Shown: positions 39,718-50,500, counted from the stretch's first letter. The stretch: DNA of 64,000 nucleotides from JAGXRK01 sp963714415 (GCA_963714415.1 CAVQOL010000027.1:62001-126000); one strand, 5' to 3'. Notes: generated from the sequence alone by a model not told the origin. Numbers and translations: made by a program.

Positions 39718-41847
39718 ATGACCGGTAAAGAATTATTAAAAAAATACAACGATCCTAAAAATTTCTTCAACAGAGATCTTAGCTGGGTTGAATTTAACAG
39801 AAGAGTTCTCGAAGAGGCTCTGGATCCTGAACTCCCTTTGTTAGATAAAATAAAATTCATTTCAATTTATTCTTCAAACCTCGATGAATTTTATATGATT
39901 AGAGTTTCCGGTTTGAAGGAACAAGTTGCTGCCAACATTCTTGAACCTGCTATTGATGGACTAACTCCGATTGAGCAAATCCAGAAAATTGACAAGCTGT
40001 TAAAACCACTGAATAAAATACTCTATGATTTGTGGACAAATGAATTTATTCCGGAGCTCAGAAAGAATGATATATTTTTATGCAATTACGATGAATTGAC
40101 CGAGGAAGAAAAAACTAAACTTACAGATTATTTTAAGCGCGAAATTTTTCCTGTGCTTACTCCCCTTGCATTCGATCCCGGAAGACCATTCCCGTATATA
40201 TCAAACTTAAGTCTTAGCATTGCGGTTATGGTAAAAAAACCTAATGGCGAAACTCATTTTGCAAGAGTTAAGGTGCCAAGCATTTTGCCGCGATTACTTG
40301 AGATCGAAAAAATTATTAATCCAGGTAAACAGATAAATACAAATGGATCATTTAAAGCAAGATTTATCTGGCTTGGTGATTTAATTAAGGCAAATCTCTA
40401 TATACTTTTTCCGGGTATGGAAGTGGTTGAGGCTCACCGATTCAGAATTACGCGCGATACCGATATTGAACTTCAGGAAGATGAAGCTGATGACCTTTTG
40501 CGTGTGATTGAGGAAAATATAAGACAAAGAAGATTCGGAAGTGTGGTTAGACTTGAAGTTGCTAATGTTATGCCAGAATTTATGCTCGACACTTTAATGG
40601 AAAATCTACAAATAACAAGAGAAGACGTTAATGTGCTCGGTGGTCCTTTAGGAATGAGTGATGTAATGGGCTTATATAAACTTCCTTTACATCAATTGAA
40701 AGAGAAACCGTTTTATCCCGTTTTACCAAAAGTATTTGAAGACGAAGAAGATATTTTTTCTTTAATTAAACAAAAAGATATTATTCTTCATCATCCTTAT
40801 GATTCATTTACTCCGGTGATTGATTTTATAAAACAAGCAGCTAACGATCCAGATGTTCTTGCAATAAAACAAACATTATACAGGGTGGGAAGCGATTCAC
40901 CTATTGTAAAATCTCTTATTGAAGCAGCAGATCGCGGAAAGCAAGTTGCTGTGTTGGTTGAATTAAAAGCAAGATTTGATGAAGAGAATAATATTTACTG
41001 GGCAAGAGAACTTGAAAAAGTCGGAGTGCATGTCGTTTACGGTTTGGTAGGATTAAAGACTCACGCAAAAATGACTCTTGTGGTTCGCAAAGAATTTGAA
41101 GGCGTTAAACGATACGTTCATCTTTCAACAGGAAATTATAATGCAACCACTGCCAAGCTCTATACTGATCTTGGATTCTTTACCTGTGACGAAGATATCT
41201 GCAGCGATGTTAATGATGTATTCAACTATCTTACAGGCTACTCAAAACAAAAAGAATTCCGAAAATTATTTGTGTCACCAATCAATATGCGGGAAAAATA
41301 TCTTGCACTTATTGAAAGAGAAATTGAAAACGCGAAAGCAGGAAAAAAAGGAAAAATAATCTGGAAGCTTAACTCACTTGTTGATCCAATTATTATCAGC
41401 GCTCTATACGAAGCTTCTAATAACGGTGTTGAAATTCAACTTATTGTCAGAGGTATTTGCTGTCTTGTACCGGGAGTTGAAAATCTAAGCGAAAATATTG
41501 AAGTAAGAAGTATTGTCGGCAGATTTCTTGAACATAGCAGAATTTTTTATTTCTACAATGACGGCAACGAAGAAATTTATCTTTCAAGTGCAGATATGAT
41601 GCAAAGAAATTTAAACAGAAGAGTTGAAGTTACTTTCCCAATTGAAAATCCTTTGCTCAAACAAGAACTAATTAAAACAATAATAAAGTATTCTTTAAAA
41701 GATAATATCAAAGCAAGAATATTAAATTCAGATGGAATTTATACTTTATTAAAACCAAGAGAAGATGAGAAGAAAATTTACAGCCAGGAATGGCTTATGA
41801 ATCACGTTAGTAAAACAAAACACAAAAACTCCAAGACAAAAATTTGA
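39718..41847 (+). CDS. ppk1: Polyphosphate kinase 1
   Basis: 709 residues, family length. Domains run N (FFNRDLSWVEFNRRVLEEA), head, and two PLD-like catalytic domains. The two catalytic histidines are His449 (KTHAKMTL, the phosphorylated residue) and His606 (EHSRIFYFYNDG). Other signatures are HHPYDSFTPV and VHLSTGNYNATTAKLYTD. The enzyme makes inorganic polyphosphate reversibly from ATP. It starts 111 bases after trkH with no terminator I can see between, so partial co-transcription is possible. Confidence 0.96.
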   Translation: MTGKELLKKYNDPKNFFNRDLSWVEFNRRVLEEALDPELPLLDKIKFISIYSSNLDEFYMIRVSGLKEQVAANILEPAIDGLTPIEQIQKIDKLLKPLNKILYDLWTNEFIPELRKNDIFLCNYDELTEEEKTKLTDYFKREIFPVLTPLAFDPGRPFPYISNLSLSIAVMVKKPNGETHFARVKVPSILPRLLEIEKIINPGKQINTNGSFKARFIWLGDLIKANLYILFPGMEVVEAHRFRITRDTDIELQEDEADDLLRVIEENIRQRRFGSVVRLEVANVMPEFMLDTLMENLQITREDVNVLGGPLGMSDVMGLYKLPLHQLKEKPFYPVLPKVFEDEEDIFSLIKQKDIILHHPYDSFTPVIDFIKQAANDPDVLAIKQTLYRVGSDSPIVKSLIEAADRGKQVAVLVELKARFDEENNIYWARELEKVGVHVVYGLVGLKTHAKMTLVVRKEFEGVKRYVHLSTGNYNATTAKLYTDLGFFTCDEDICSDVNDVFNYLTGYSKQKEFRKLFVSPINMREKYLALIEREIENAKAGKKGKIIWKLNSLVDPIIISALYEASNNGVEIQLIVRGICCLVPGVENLSENIEVRSIVGRFLEHSRIFYFYNDGNEEIYLSSADMMQRNLNRRVEVTFPIENPLLKQELIKTIIKYSLKDNIKARILNSDGIYTLLKPREDEKKIYSQEWLMNHVSKTKHKNSKTKI

Positions 41848-41926
41848 TATAATTTGATGAACTAATATATCAGGATCAAAGTTATAGTATTAAATTATAT
41901 ATTTTCAAAAAAAACGGGACAATAAG

Positions 41927-43039
41927 GTGAATGAAATAACCAAAAGCGGAATAATTAACTCAATTAAAAAAGTAAGTCATCCATTATTCGATGTTAATCA
42001 CATAACACTGAATTCTATTAAGAAATTAGAAAGTGAAAATGGAAAGCTTGTTATCGAATTATCAATTCCGATAGCGGCTGATGAAAGTAAAAAATTAATT
42101 CCTCTTTTTATTGAAGCCATCAAAAAAGATTACAGTGAATTAACAGATGTAAATGTCAATCTTATAGCAAGAACTTCACAAACAGTTTCAACTCATAAAG
42201 ATCCGAAAAAAGATGCCATTTTGCCGGGTGTAAAGAATACAATTGCCGTTGCTTCGGGTAAAGGTGGAGTTGGTAAAAGCACTATTGCTGTTAATTTGGC
42301 TGTTGCATTAGCAAAAGATGGTGCAAAGGTCGGACTGATTGATGCTGATGTTTACGGACCAAGTATTCCCATGATGCTGGGCATAACTGATAAACCAAAA
42401 GTTTATCAGGCAGAAAATTCAGTTAAAATAATTCCATTGGAAAAATATGGAATAAAACTAATCTCAATCGGATTACTTGTTGATGACAATGCTCCTGTAA
42501 TCTGGCGCGGACCAATGGCAAGTGGTGCAGTTAAACAGTTTATGACGGATGTCGACTGGGGCGAACTCGATTATCTTATTTTTGATCTTCCTCCGGGAAC
42601 AGGTGATATACAATTAACTTTGGTTCAAACAATTCCTTTAACAGGCGCAATTGTAGTTACTACTCCACAGGAAGTTTCATTAATTGATGCTCGAAAAGCT
42701 TTCAAAATGTTTGAAAGAGTCAACGTACCTGTTTTAGGGGTAGTTGAAAATATGAGTTACTTTATAGCTCCGGATACAGGTAAAAAATATGATATATTCG
42801 GAAGCGGTGGTGGATCAAAAATGGCAGAACAATTTAAAGCCTTCTTTCTTGGAGGAATCCCAATTGATCCAAAAGTTAGAGAAGGTGGAGATAAAGGTGT
42901 TCCGATAGTTTATGATATTTCTGTGTCCGATCAGGCAAATATTATGATGGATATAGCTCATAGTCTTGCAGAGCAGGTAAATAAAAGAAACTTACAAAAA
43001 TCTGATACGATAGAAATAATTATGGGCGAAGATGATTAA
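41927..43039 (+). CDS. mrp: Mrp/NBP35-family Fe-S cluster carrier ATPase
   Basis: 370 residues from GTG at 41927 (AAGG just upstream). The N-terminal ~90 residues resemble the MIP18/DUF59 domain. The deviant Walker A ASGKGGVGKST is at 109-119, followed by VGLIDADVYGPSIPMMLG and the FDLPPGTGDIQLTL stretch characteristic of Mrp/ApbC. It binds and transfers [Fe-S] clusters to target proteins. The nfu-type gene 79 bases downstream is also Fe-S scaffold related, so the pair forms a maturation module. A small AT hairpin (43045-43069) and a GC hairpin (43087-43108) lie between them. Confidence 0.93.
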   Translation: MNEITKSGIINSIKKVSHPLFDVNHITLNSIKKLESENGKLVIELSIPIAADESKKLIPLFIEAIKKDYSELTDVNVNLIARTSQTVSTHKDPKKDAILPGVKNTIAVASGKGGVGKSTIAVNLAVALAKDGAKVGLIDADVYGPSIPMMLGITDKPKVYQAENSVKIIPLEKYGIKLISIGLLVDDNAPVIWRGPMASGAVKQFMTDVDWGELDYLIFDLPPGTGDIQLTLVQTIPLTGAIVVTTPQEVSLIDARKAFKMFERVNVPVLGVVENMSYFIAPDTGKKYDIFGSGGGSKMAEQFKAFFLGGIPIDPKVREGGDKGVPIVYDISVSDQANIMMDIAHSLAEQVNKRNLQKSDTIEIIMGEDD

Positions 43040-43086
43040 AAAACTTGTTTTAATTATTTTTTAAAACAATATTTCCAATAACAATT

Positions 43087-43108
43087 AAGCCCGAATTTTA
43101 TCGGGCTT
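43087..43108 (+). terminator. Hairpin between mrp and nfu (possible partial terminator)
   Basis: Perfect arms AAGCCCGA / TCGGGCTT with a 6-nt loop, followed by CATTTTAT. The T tract is short, so read-through into nfu is likely. Confidence 0.5.
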
Positions 43109-43118
43109 CATTTTATGT

Positions 43119-43340
43119 ATGGAAAACGAAATTAAAAAAGCTTTAAACAAGGTCAGGCCTTTCCTGCAGGCAGATAACGGAGACGTTGAATTAGTAGAGG
43201 TTTCTGATGACGGAATTGTTAAAGTCAGACTTTTAGGCGCTTGTGAATTATGCCCCTTATCTATTTTGACACTTAGAGCGGGAATTGAAAGATCAATTAT
43301 GAATGATGTTCCAGGAGTCAAAAGAATTGAAGCTGTTTAG
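43119..43340 (+). CDS. nfu: NifU C-terminal domain (Nfu) iron-sulfur scaffold
   Basis: 73 residues, the size of a stand-alone Nfu domain. The Fe-S ligands are Cys42 and Cys45 in LGACELCPLS, in the family's CxxC context, with PFLQADNGDVELVEV upstream. It is thought to deliver [4Fe-4S] clusters to client enzymes. It is flanked by mrp and, 15 bases on, an AI-2E-type permease. Confidence 0.93.
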   Translation: MENEIKKALNKVRPFLQADNGDVELVEVSDDGIVKVRLLGACELCPLSILTLRAGIERSIMNDVPGVKRIEAV

Positions 43341-43355
43341 TAAAATATTATTATA

Positions 43356-44408
43356 ATGTTCGAGTTAATTCAAAAAAAATCTTTTAAAATTCTTTTCTGG
43401 CTGGCAGTTACAGTTATTGCTACGTACTTTTTCTATACATTAATAAACATTTTTCTTATTCTGGCGGTAGCCTTTCTTCTTGCGTTTATTTTTGCTCCAT
43501 TCCTTCACCAATTAGAACAACGGGGATTTAACCGTTTAGTAGCTTCATTAATTGTATTTACTGTTTTCGGATTTTTAGTATATCTCGGCTTATCATTTGT
43601 CATTCCGAAACTTTTTTTTCAAATGGATCAATTAATTCTATCTCTTGAAGGATTTTCACTTAATGAAGAACTAAAATCTTTTGAAGCCTGGATTTATCAT
43701 TATCTTCCTTTGTTTGAAACGGGTGAAATATCAAAGAGAGTTGAACACTTTATTTCATCTCAGATAGTAAATTCATTCGAGAACATTGCATCACTGGTAT
43801 CAAGTCTATTAACAATTGCGGCTGTGCTCGTAATTGTCCCTTTCATATCTTTCTTTTTATTGAAAGATAGTGCAAAAATTCAAAAAGCTGTTATTCAGGT
43901 AGTTCCAAATAAATATTTTGAAATGTCCTACTGGATATTAAAAAGAATTTCTCTTCAACTTGGAAGATTTGTGCGAGCCTGGATTTTTGATGCAACTTTC
44001 GTCGGTGTATGTATTGGATTTGGATTTTATTTAATCGGAGTTCCCAATGCTTTACCGCTTGGAGTTATAGCCGGACTCGGACATTTAATTCCCTATCTTG
44101 GTCCAATATTCGGCGGAATTCCTGCGATAGTAATTTCAATTATTCAGTTCGGTGATCTTTCTCAAGTACCATTAATTGTTTTGATTGTTACTTTAACATA
44201 TACTTTAGACAATGGATTTGTTCAACCGTACGTCTTTGCCAAAAGTGTTGATATCCACCCGATAATCATTATACTACTTATTATCGCTGGTGGTCAGTTG
44301 TTCGGTCTTTTCGGAATGCTTCTTGCCGTACCCACAGTTTCTGTTATAAAAACTTTTGTAAAAGAAATCTATTTTGCTTTCAAAAATTATAAGATTGCAA
44401 GAGTTTAA
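43356..44408 (+). CDS. AI-2E family transporter (TqsA/PerM-like)
   Basis: 350 residues with about eight membrane helices and the family's LGHLIPYLGPIFGGIPAI segment (about 245-262), followed by LTYTLDNGFVQPYVFAKSVDIHPI. Members export autoinducer-2 or, in other cases, move Na+/H+ or unknown solutes, so the substrate is open. It begins 15 bases after nfu. A terminator hairpin for the opposite strand starts just past its stop. Confidence 0.88.
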   Translation: MFELIQKKSFKILFWLAVTVIATYFFYTLINIFLILAVAFLLAFIFAPFLHQLEQRGFNRLVASLIVFTVFGFLVYLGLSFVIPKLFFQMDQLILSLEGFSLNEELKSFEAWIYHYLPLFETGEISKRVEHFISSQIVNSFENIASLVSSLLTIAAVLVIVPFISFFLLKDSAKIQKAVIQVVPNKYFEMSYWILKRISLQLGRFVRAWIFDATFVGVCIGFGFYLIGVPNALPLGVIAGLGHLIPYLGPIFGGIPAIVISIIQFGDLSQVPLIVLIVTLTYTLDNGFVQPYVFAKSVDIHPIIIILLIIAGGQLFGLFGMLLAVPTVSVIKTFVKEIYFAFKNYKIARV

Positions 44409-44410
44409 AA

Positions 44411-44458
44411 ACCCCTACAAACCTGCCTACCCTCACGCAGACTTTCACTGCTAGGGGC
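44411..44458 (-). terminator. Long-loop hairpin, terminator of the beta-helix gene
   Basis: CCCCTA (44412-44417) pairs with TAGGGG (44452-44457); an inner CTGC/GCAG pair lies in the loop. The minus-strand transcript ends TAGGGGTTTTTAAA, a usable T tract. It sits between the convergent permease and the beta-helix gene. Confidence 0.55.
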
Positions 44459-44513
44459 TTAAATAAAATCATCTACAATTCCTTTATTTCAACAAAACCT
44501 GTCCGCAGAAGTG

Positions 44514-46310
44514 CTAACGAAGGAGGATCATTTTCCTTGTCTGCATAAAATTCCCAGATTGTAATCTGTAGAAATAAACTCCGCTTGGAAGATTTGCTGC
44601 ATTCCAACTTAACTCATAAGTACCAACAGCTTTCTCTTCATTTACTAATGCTGCAACTTCACTTCCCAATACATCATAAATTTTAATGGTTACAAAACTT
44701 AATTTTGGAATGGAATATTTTATTGTTGTTGTTGGGTTAAATGGATTTGGGTAGTTTTGTTGTAAACTATAATTAACAGGTAATTCAATTGAATTGTCCT
44801 TTACCCCAACTATATTCCTCGGATATGGTGATTCAATCGCCCCAATATCAACGTAAAGATCAATGGGATTAGATCTTACATCATCATAAAAATCTGTTGA
44901 CGGACAATTATAAGTAAGTCCATTAATGTCAACTGATACTATTCCATTTCCTACACAGTAGCTGCTATTCGACAAATTAAACAATGTGTCTGCAAACATT
45001 GGATCAAAATCAATGTTGCCTTCTCCGCTATCCGGATCCCAGCCGCCTTGTACATCATTGTAAAACATTTCAGCACCACAATAGTGGTTAGGTTCCATAT
45101 AATAGGGTACATCACCTAAGAAAATCTCACCCCATTCTGCGCTAACCGGATAAACATTCCACAAGATATTATTCATCAAAAAAGGTTTGTGATTCATTAT
45201 AATGAATCCTGAACCGTCCTGTGCTGTATTGTTGACAATAGTGTTATTTATAAAGGAGGGTTTAGGAACATAATTACCAGCAGATTGAAGAGGCTGGTTT
45301 TGTTGTCCAGGAATGTAATAAGCGCGCCAGACAGATACGCCGCCACCTAAATAATCTGAATGATTTCCGTAAATAATATTATTATAAACGTATGGGCCTG
45401 GATCGTTGTCAACGGTACCGGTACTATCAGTATCTCTTATAATAAAATAAAGTCCGCCGCCGAAACTGTGAGGACATAGTACATTGTTGTTGCGGATAAT
45501 ATTATTTCTGATTGTTTGATTCCCAATTGTTGGCAAGCAAAAATCAAGGAAAATGCCTCCGCCCATAGCCTTCCACGTATCTGTATTAATAACCGTATTG
45601 TTTTTTATATTGTTTTCTTCTATTATGTAATCAAGTACTATATCTTCATACGGAAATGAAATCGATAAACCGCCTCCCCCAGTCTGCAAGCTTTGAATTT
45701 CATTTCCTGCAATTAGGTTTTTAGAGATATTTAGAGTCAAACCACTTACACCAGTAGGATCAAAAAGAATGCCCCCTCCCTGCACATTATGGTAAAAATC
45801 TGGTACAGTTATATTATTAATTACATTATAAATAATATGATTATTTTTAATAATAGCACTTGAACCCAAAATAATTACACCACCACCACCCCTGGCAATT
45901 ATGTTACTAAATACTTTTTTTGTTCCATAACCACCAGTAATTGTAAATCCGCATAATACATTGGTGTTCGGACTATTTAGAAATGTTACAACGCTTGCAT
46001 TATCTGTATTAACAGGCTGGCTGCCATCTATAATGGTTTTTGAAATATGACTCGTACTATCATCTATTAAAAAACGACTAGCAAGAGTAACGGCTTTGGA
46101 TTGAATCATTATATTCTCATAATAAGTGCCTTCGGCAACCAGAACGGTGTCGCCGTTTTCGGCAGCATTAATCCCTGCCTGGATTGTGGGTTGATCACCG
46201 GGCACGTGAATTGTAACCTGCGATAAGACTGGATTTACTGCAAATAGAAAAAGGGCAATAAGAAGAAATAAATTTATCCCCGCAAGGCGGGATTTCGCAA
46301 AGCTCAACAT
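44514..46310 (-). CDS. Secreted right-handed beta-helix protein with T9SS sorting domain
   Basis: 598 residues. Signal peptide about 1-30. After GDQPTIQAGINAAENGDTVLVAEGTYYENI the body carries many parallel beta-helix turns (repeated NN and GGG segments such as GGGVIILG, GGGIFLDF, GGGLYF), the pectate-lyase/PbH1 type of cell-surface fold. The last ~85 residues hold the type-A T9SS sorting domain (NYPNPFNPTTTIKYSIP...GVYFYRLQSG, ending KMILLR), by which it would be exported across the outer membrane and anchored. The start has a strong AGGAGG site. No catalytic residue is assigned. Upstream of it lies copy 1 of the palindromic element. Confidence 0.92.
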   Translation of the reverse strand: MLSFAKSRLAGINLFLLIALFLFAVNPVLSQVTIHVPGDQPTIQAGINAAENGDTVLVAEGTYYENIMIQSKAVTLASRFLIDDSTSHISKTIIDGSQPVNTDNASVVTFLNSPNTNVLCGFTITGGYGTKKVFSNIIARGGGGVIILGSSAIIKNNHIIYNVINNITVPDFYHNVQGGGILFDPTGVSGLTLNISKNLIAGNEIQSLQTGGGGLSISFPYEDIVLDYIIEENNIKNNTVINTDTWKAMGGGIFLDFCLPTIGNQTIRNNIIRNNNVLCPHSFGGGLYFIIRDTDSTGTVDNDPGPYVYNNIIYGNHSDYLGGGVSVWRAYYIPGQQNQPLQSAGNYVPKPSFINNTIVNNTAQDGSGFIIMNHKPFLMNNILWNVYPVSAEWGEIFLGDVPYYMEPNHYCGAEMFYNDVQGGWDPDSGEGNIDFDPMFADTLFNLSNSSYCVGNGIVSVDINGLTYNCPSTDFYDDVRSNPIDLYVDIGAIESPYPRNIVGVKDNSIELPVNYSLQQNYPNPFNPTTTIKYSIPKLSFVTIKIYDVLGSEVAALVNEEKAVGTYELSWNAANLPSGVYFYRLQSGNFMQTRKMILLR

Positions 46311-46379
46311 AATATCCTCCTGTGATTTTTATTAAACAAAAATTTCAATTGAAGTTAGAAATTGAGTGTACTTACGGCA

Positions 46380-46560
46380 ATCCCATCATGATGTGATATT
46401 GAGATGCGAGGACAGAGAGAGTTTAATTGCCACGACTTTTAAGTCGTGGATAAATGAAACATAATTATTTAAGGGCTTTAGCCCAAAAAGGCAACATCAG
46501 GAGTAATTGAATTTGAGACTGGAATTCTATTTTCTGTCCACGAGCTAAAGCACGTGGTAA
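46380..46560. repeat. Palindromic composite repeat, copy 1
   Basis: It starts with tcccatcatgatgtgatatt (46381-46400), identical to copy 2. Then come CCACGACTTTTAAGTCGTGG (46430-46449), GGGCTTTAGCCC (46473-46484) and CCACGAGCTAAAGCACGTGG (46538-46557). The spacers differ from copy 2 while the palindromes and their order match. This 335-base gap (46311-46645) otherwise contains no gene. The palindrome type resembles REP-like sequences mobilised by IS200/REP-associated transposases, but no such transposase is nearby. Confidence 0.8.
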
Positions 46561-46645
46561 TTCAAAACTTTTAGGAGGTTTTAACTCTGAGTATCAATCT
46601 TTAGTTCTTGAGAGAGAATTATCACCGAATAACTATTTATGCGTT

Positions 46646-47275
46646 CTAAATTTCACCTTGAAGTGATTTACGGATAACATCTGCTTTGCAGTGAACGTGA
46701 AGTTTATTGTAAATATGCTTTATGTGAGTACGAACTGTATCAATTGATACTGACTGTTTATCAGCGATCATTTTGTAACTCAGCCCATCAACTAAGTCCA
46801 GAACAATCTCTTTTTCTTTATCAGTAAGCGGAGATGGTTCCTTTTCTTCTTTACTTTCCTGGAAATATTCTATAACTCTTCTGGCAATCTGAGGAGACAT
46901 TGGTGCACCACCTTCAGATAATTCTTCCAAATATTTTTTTATTTCAGTAAGCGGTGTAGTCTTAAGAAGATATCCGGTAGCACCTGCGCAAAGGGATTGA
47001 AATATTTTGTGAGGATCGTTATGCACAGTAAGCATAAGTATATCTATTTCAGGATATCTTTCTTTTATCAATTTAATACCGCTGATTCCGGACATACCCG
47101 GCAAACCAATATCCATCAATATTACGTTTGGCAATTTATCCGGATAAAGAATCCGTACAAATTTTTCTACCGATTCTTCAGCTAATTCGCAGCGAATATT
47201 TTCCTGGTCGTTCAGGTATGAGCAAAGTGCTTCACGGATCTCAGTGTCGTCTTCAACTATGCCTACATTTATCAT
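46646..47275 (-). CDS. Response regulator, NarL/FixJ family (receiver + LuxR-type HTH)
   Basis: 209 residues. Receiver domain 1-120: acidic pair Asp9/Asp10, phosphorylation site Asp55 in ILMDIGLPGMSG, and TVHNDP and the Lys of LLKTTPL. C-terminal DNA-binding domain about 145-205: LTDKEKEIVLDLVDGLSYKMIADKQSVSIDTVRTHIKHIYNKL, the LuxR/GerE motif. It probably pairs with the histidine kinase upstream on the same strand (47504-50642), from which it is separated by the second palindromic element (gap 228 bases). Palindromic elements flank it on both sides. Confidence 0.94.
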   Translation of the reverse strand: MINVGIVEDDTEIREALCSYLNDQENIRCELAEESVEKFVRILYPDKLPNVILMDIGLPGMSGISGIKLIKERYPEIDILMLTVHNDPHKIFQSLCAGATGYLLKTTPLTEIKKYLEELSEGGAPMSPQIARRVIEYFQESKEEKEPSPLTDKEKEIVLDLVDGLSYKMIADKQSVSIDTVRTHIKHIYNKLHVHCKADVIRKSLQGEI

Positions 47276-47309
47276 ACCTGAATATCTGTTTTTTTTGAAT
47301 CTTCATTCT

Positions 47310-47473
47310 ATCCCATCATGATGTGATATTTGTTTGGTCTTGCATTGCCACGAGCTTTAGCTCGTGGAAAAATATAAAAATAGTTACTGGGCTTTAGCCC
47401 CAGATAAACCGATTGTGGCTAAAGCCATTCGCTTGGGTATTTATCCGGCCCACGACCTAAAGGTCGTGGCTAT
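47310..47473. repeat. Palindromic composite repeat, copy 2
   Basis: Starts with the same 20-base block tcccatcatgatgtgatatt (47311-47330). Then CCACGAGCTTTAGCTCGTGG (47348-47367), GGGCTTTAGCCC (47389-47400), TGGCTAAAGCCA (47415-47426) and CCACGACCTAAAGGTCGTGG (47450-47469). It sits between the response regulator start and the kinase stop, so it may form strong hairpins in their shared mRNA. Same orientation as copy 1. Confidence 0.82.
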
Positions 47474-47503
47474 TAAAAAAATATTCTACTATCACTTAAC
47501 ATT

Positions 47504-50500
47504 TTAAATATTCTTAGCAATCAATGTTACACTTGTTCCTTTATCCAGATTATTAATGGTTAACTCTCCATCCTATACTCTTTAGCACGCAATTCCATAT
47601 TCTCAATTCCGTGATGCCCTTTCTGTTTTTCTTCTTCATTTATTCCTAAACCGTTATCTGCGATTTCCATTTTAAATTTTCCATCACCATTAACCAACGA
47701 TGATTCGAATCTCATCTGCGCCTGAATGTTTTGCTGCATTGTTCACTGCCTCTTTGAATATCAAATATATATTCTGTCTTAGAACCTGTTCTACCTTCTG
47801 ATCGAAATGCAAACCCTTAGTTTGAAAATCAATATGAATACTTCCTGCCGGAAATACTGTTTCGAGGAAATCACGCATCCGGTCTATCAAATCACCAACA
47901 GTATCGTTGCGCGAATCTATTGACCAGACAACATCACTTAAAGTTGTAATTATCTCGCGGCTCATTGTTCCTATTTTATTTGAGGAACTGAAAACTTTTT
48001 CCTTTTCTGTAGTTGTTTGTATAATTTCTGAATGAACAGCAATCCTTGTAAGTGCAGAACCAATATCATCATGAAGATCACTGGCTATCTGAATCCGGAG
48101 CCGTTCCATCTCTAATACTTTATTTACACGGTAGCGGTAAATAGCTGTAGCCAATTCCTATGATTGTGAGGAACATTATTATTCTAAACCACAAGGTTGC
48201 CCACCACGGTGGAGCAATTATCAATACAATGGATGCACCGGTTTCATTCCAGACGCCATCATTGGTGACGCCCTTTACCCGGAAAATGTATTTACCTGGA
48301 TCGATATCAGTGAAACTTATTACACGTTCATAACCGATGTCAATCCAATCATCATAAAGTCCTTCTAATTTATATGCAAATTGATTTCTTTTGGAATTGG
48401 AAAAATGTAAGTCGGTGAATTCAAATGAAAATATATTTTGATCATGATTCAGGTTAATTATTTTTTTGAAATTTATTGCAGTATCCAGTTTGGCACTTTT
48501 GTGAAAAATCTTGAAATCAGTTAGTCGAATTTGCGGGTAGATAGGATCGTTGATTATCTCTTCCGGATACAAACCGAGACCTCCTTTTCCAGAACCAAAT
48601 ATTAGTTGCCCATCAAGAGTAACAGCAGTGTTTTGACGCGCTCCGCCAAAACCGGTGAATGGCATACCGTCATCCTCCCCATAACTATTAAATTTTCCTG
48701 TTTTAACATTGTAAACACATAATTTATTAGCAGTTGCTGCCCAAATATTTCCCCCACTATCTTCCAATAATTTTAATACAAAATCGTGCGGTAAACCATC
48801 TTTTTTAAAGTAATGAGTGAATGTATCCAGGTTTAAATCAAGCTTATTCAAACCCACATTAGTTGCAATCCATAAAGTATTTTTACCAGGAACTTTTGAT
48901 TGAATTATGTCCGTAACGAAATTATTGCTCAAACTGTTTCTGTCTTTTGGATTATGTACATAGTGTTTTATTTTTTTAATTTGTTTGTTTTCAAAAGTCA
49001 CTCCGTATAATCCATTATTCATTGTACCGATCCATAACGTCCCCTCGCTATCTTCTAAGAGTATTGATGTTGCTTCGTCATTTGAAGTGCTGCTATCAAC
49101 ATCGAAAAACTTGAAGTGTTTATTTTCCTGATCATATAATTGCAGTCCTTGATTGAAGGTTGATATCCAAATATCACCGGATTTAGTTTTGAGAAGGAAT
49201 CTAATTTTGTTTGACCTGAGACCGAATTTATTATCGGGATCCGCTTTGATATGTTCGAAAGATTCATCTGAAGGGTTAAAAATACTGATTCCATTTTCAA
49301 ATGTTCCAAACCATAGCATACCATCATTATCTTCGCAAATTGCAGTAACCCAGTTTGAACTGATACCATTAGAATTATCAGGATCATATTTGTAGCGCTT
49401 ATAAATACCAGTTTCCGGATCAAATTTAGTTATGCCAGAATTACCCCCGAACCAAATTTTGCCCTCTCTGTCGACGTATATACATCCAACACCATAACCG
49501 CTTAAACTATTTGGATTGCCGGGGATATGTCTATACCAGATAAAAGGATTTTGCTGTCTATCGTATTTACTCATACGTGAAGCCCACAAACCTACCCATA
49601 TGTTGCCTAGTCTATCTTCATAAATTGAATTAATTACACTCCCGCCGACATTTTCATATTTTGTAAATATTGGTTTACTGCCATTATACATTTGTTCCAA
49701 TTCTATTGAACAGAGTCCATTGTCTGATGAGCCGATCCAAAGTGTATTCTTATGATCGATCAGCAATGTGAAAGGAGAATTAGAGCAGATACTATTGGAA
49801 TCTTTGGGATTATGTTTAAAGGTGATGAACTTGCTGGTTTTACGATCAAATTTAGATAATCCGTTTCCTTTGATATTTGAAATTGAAACACCTGTTCCAA
49901 TCCAGATATTCCCCGAATCATCCTCGCAAAGAGAAGTAACAGAATTAGTACTTAAACTGGCAGGATTTTGAGGATCATTTTTGTAATGCTGAATTTCATT
50001 TGTCTCGGTGTTAAGACATATGAGTCCATTTTCCATTGTGCCAATCCATAATTTGTCTTCTCTATCCTTTAGTAAACTCCAAATAAAATTGTCCCTTTCT
50101 TTTTGTTTAATATCTTCAGCGCTGCTAAAATCATAAGATTTATAGATAGCCTCTCCGCTGCTGTCAAAACTCATATAAAGCAATCCTCTTTCTTGCGTAC
50201 CTATCCATAATGTGCCGTCATCGTTAAGAATAATACTGTAAATATTTTTACAGTTTATTGTTTTGGAATCATTTGTTTCTTGTAAAAAGCGAGTAAATTT
50301 TTCAGTCCTCTGATTAAAGTAATTTAATCCTCCACCCCCGGTACCTACCCATAAATTTCCATTTTTATCCTCCTTTATAACTGTAACCCAATTATTTGAT
50401 AAGGATGTCGAGTCGAATGGAATGTTAGTATAATACTTGAGATTGTATCCATCAAATCTGGCAAGACCCGCCTGCGAACCAACCCATAAAAACCCGTTTA

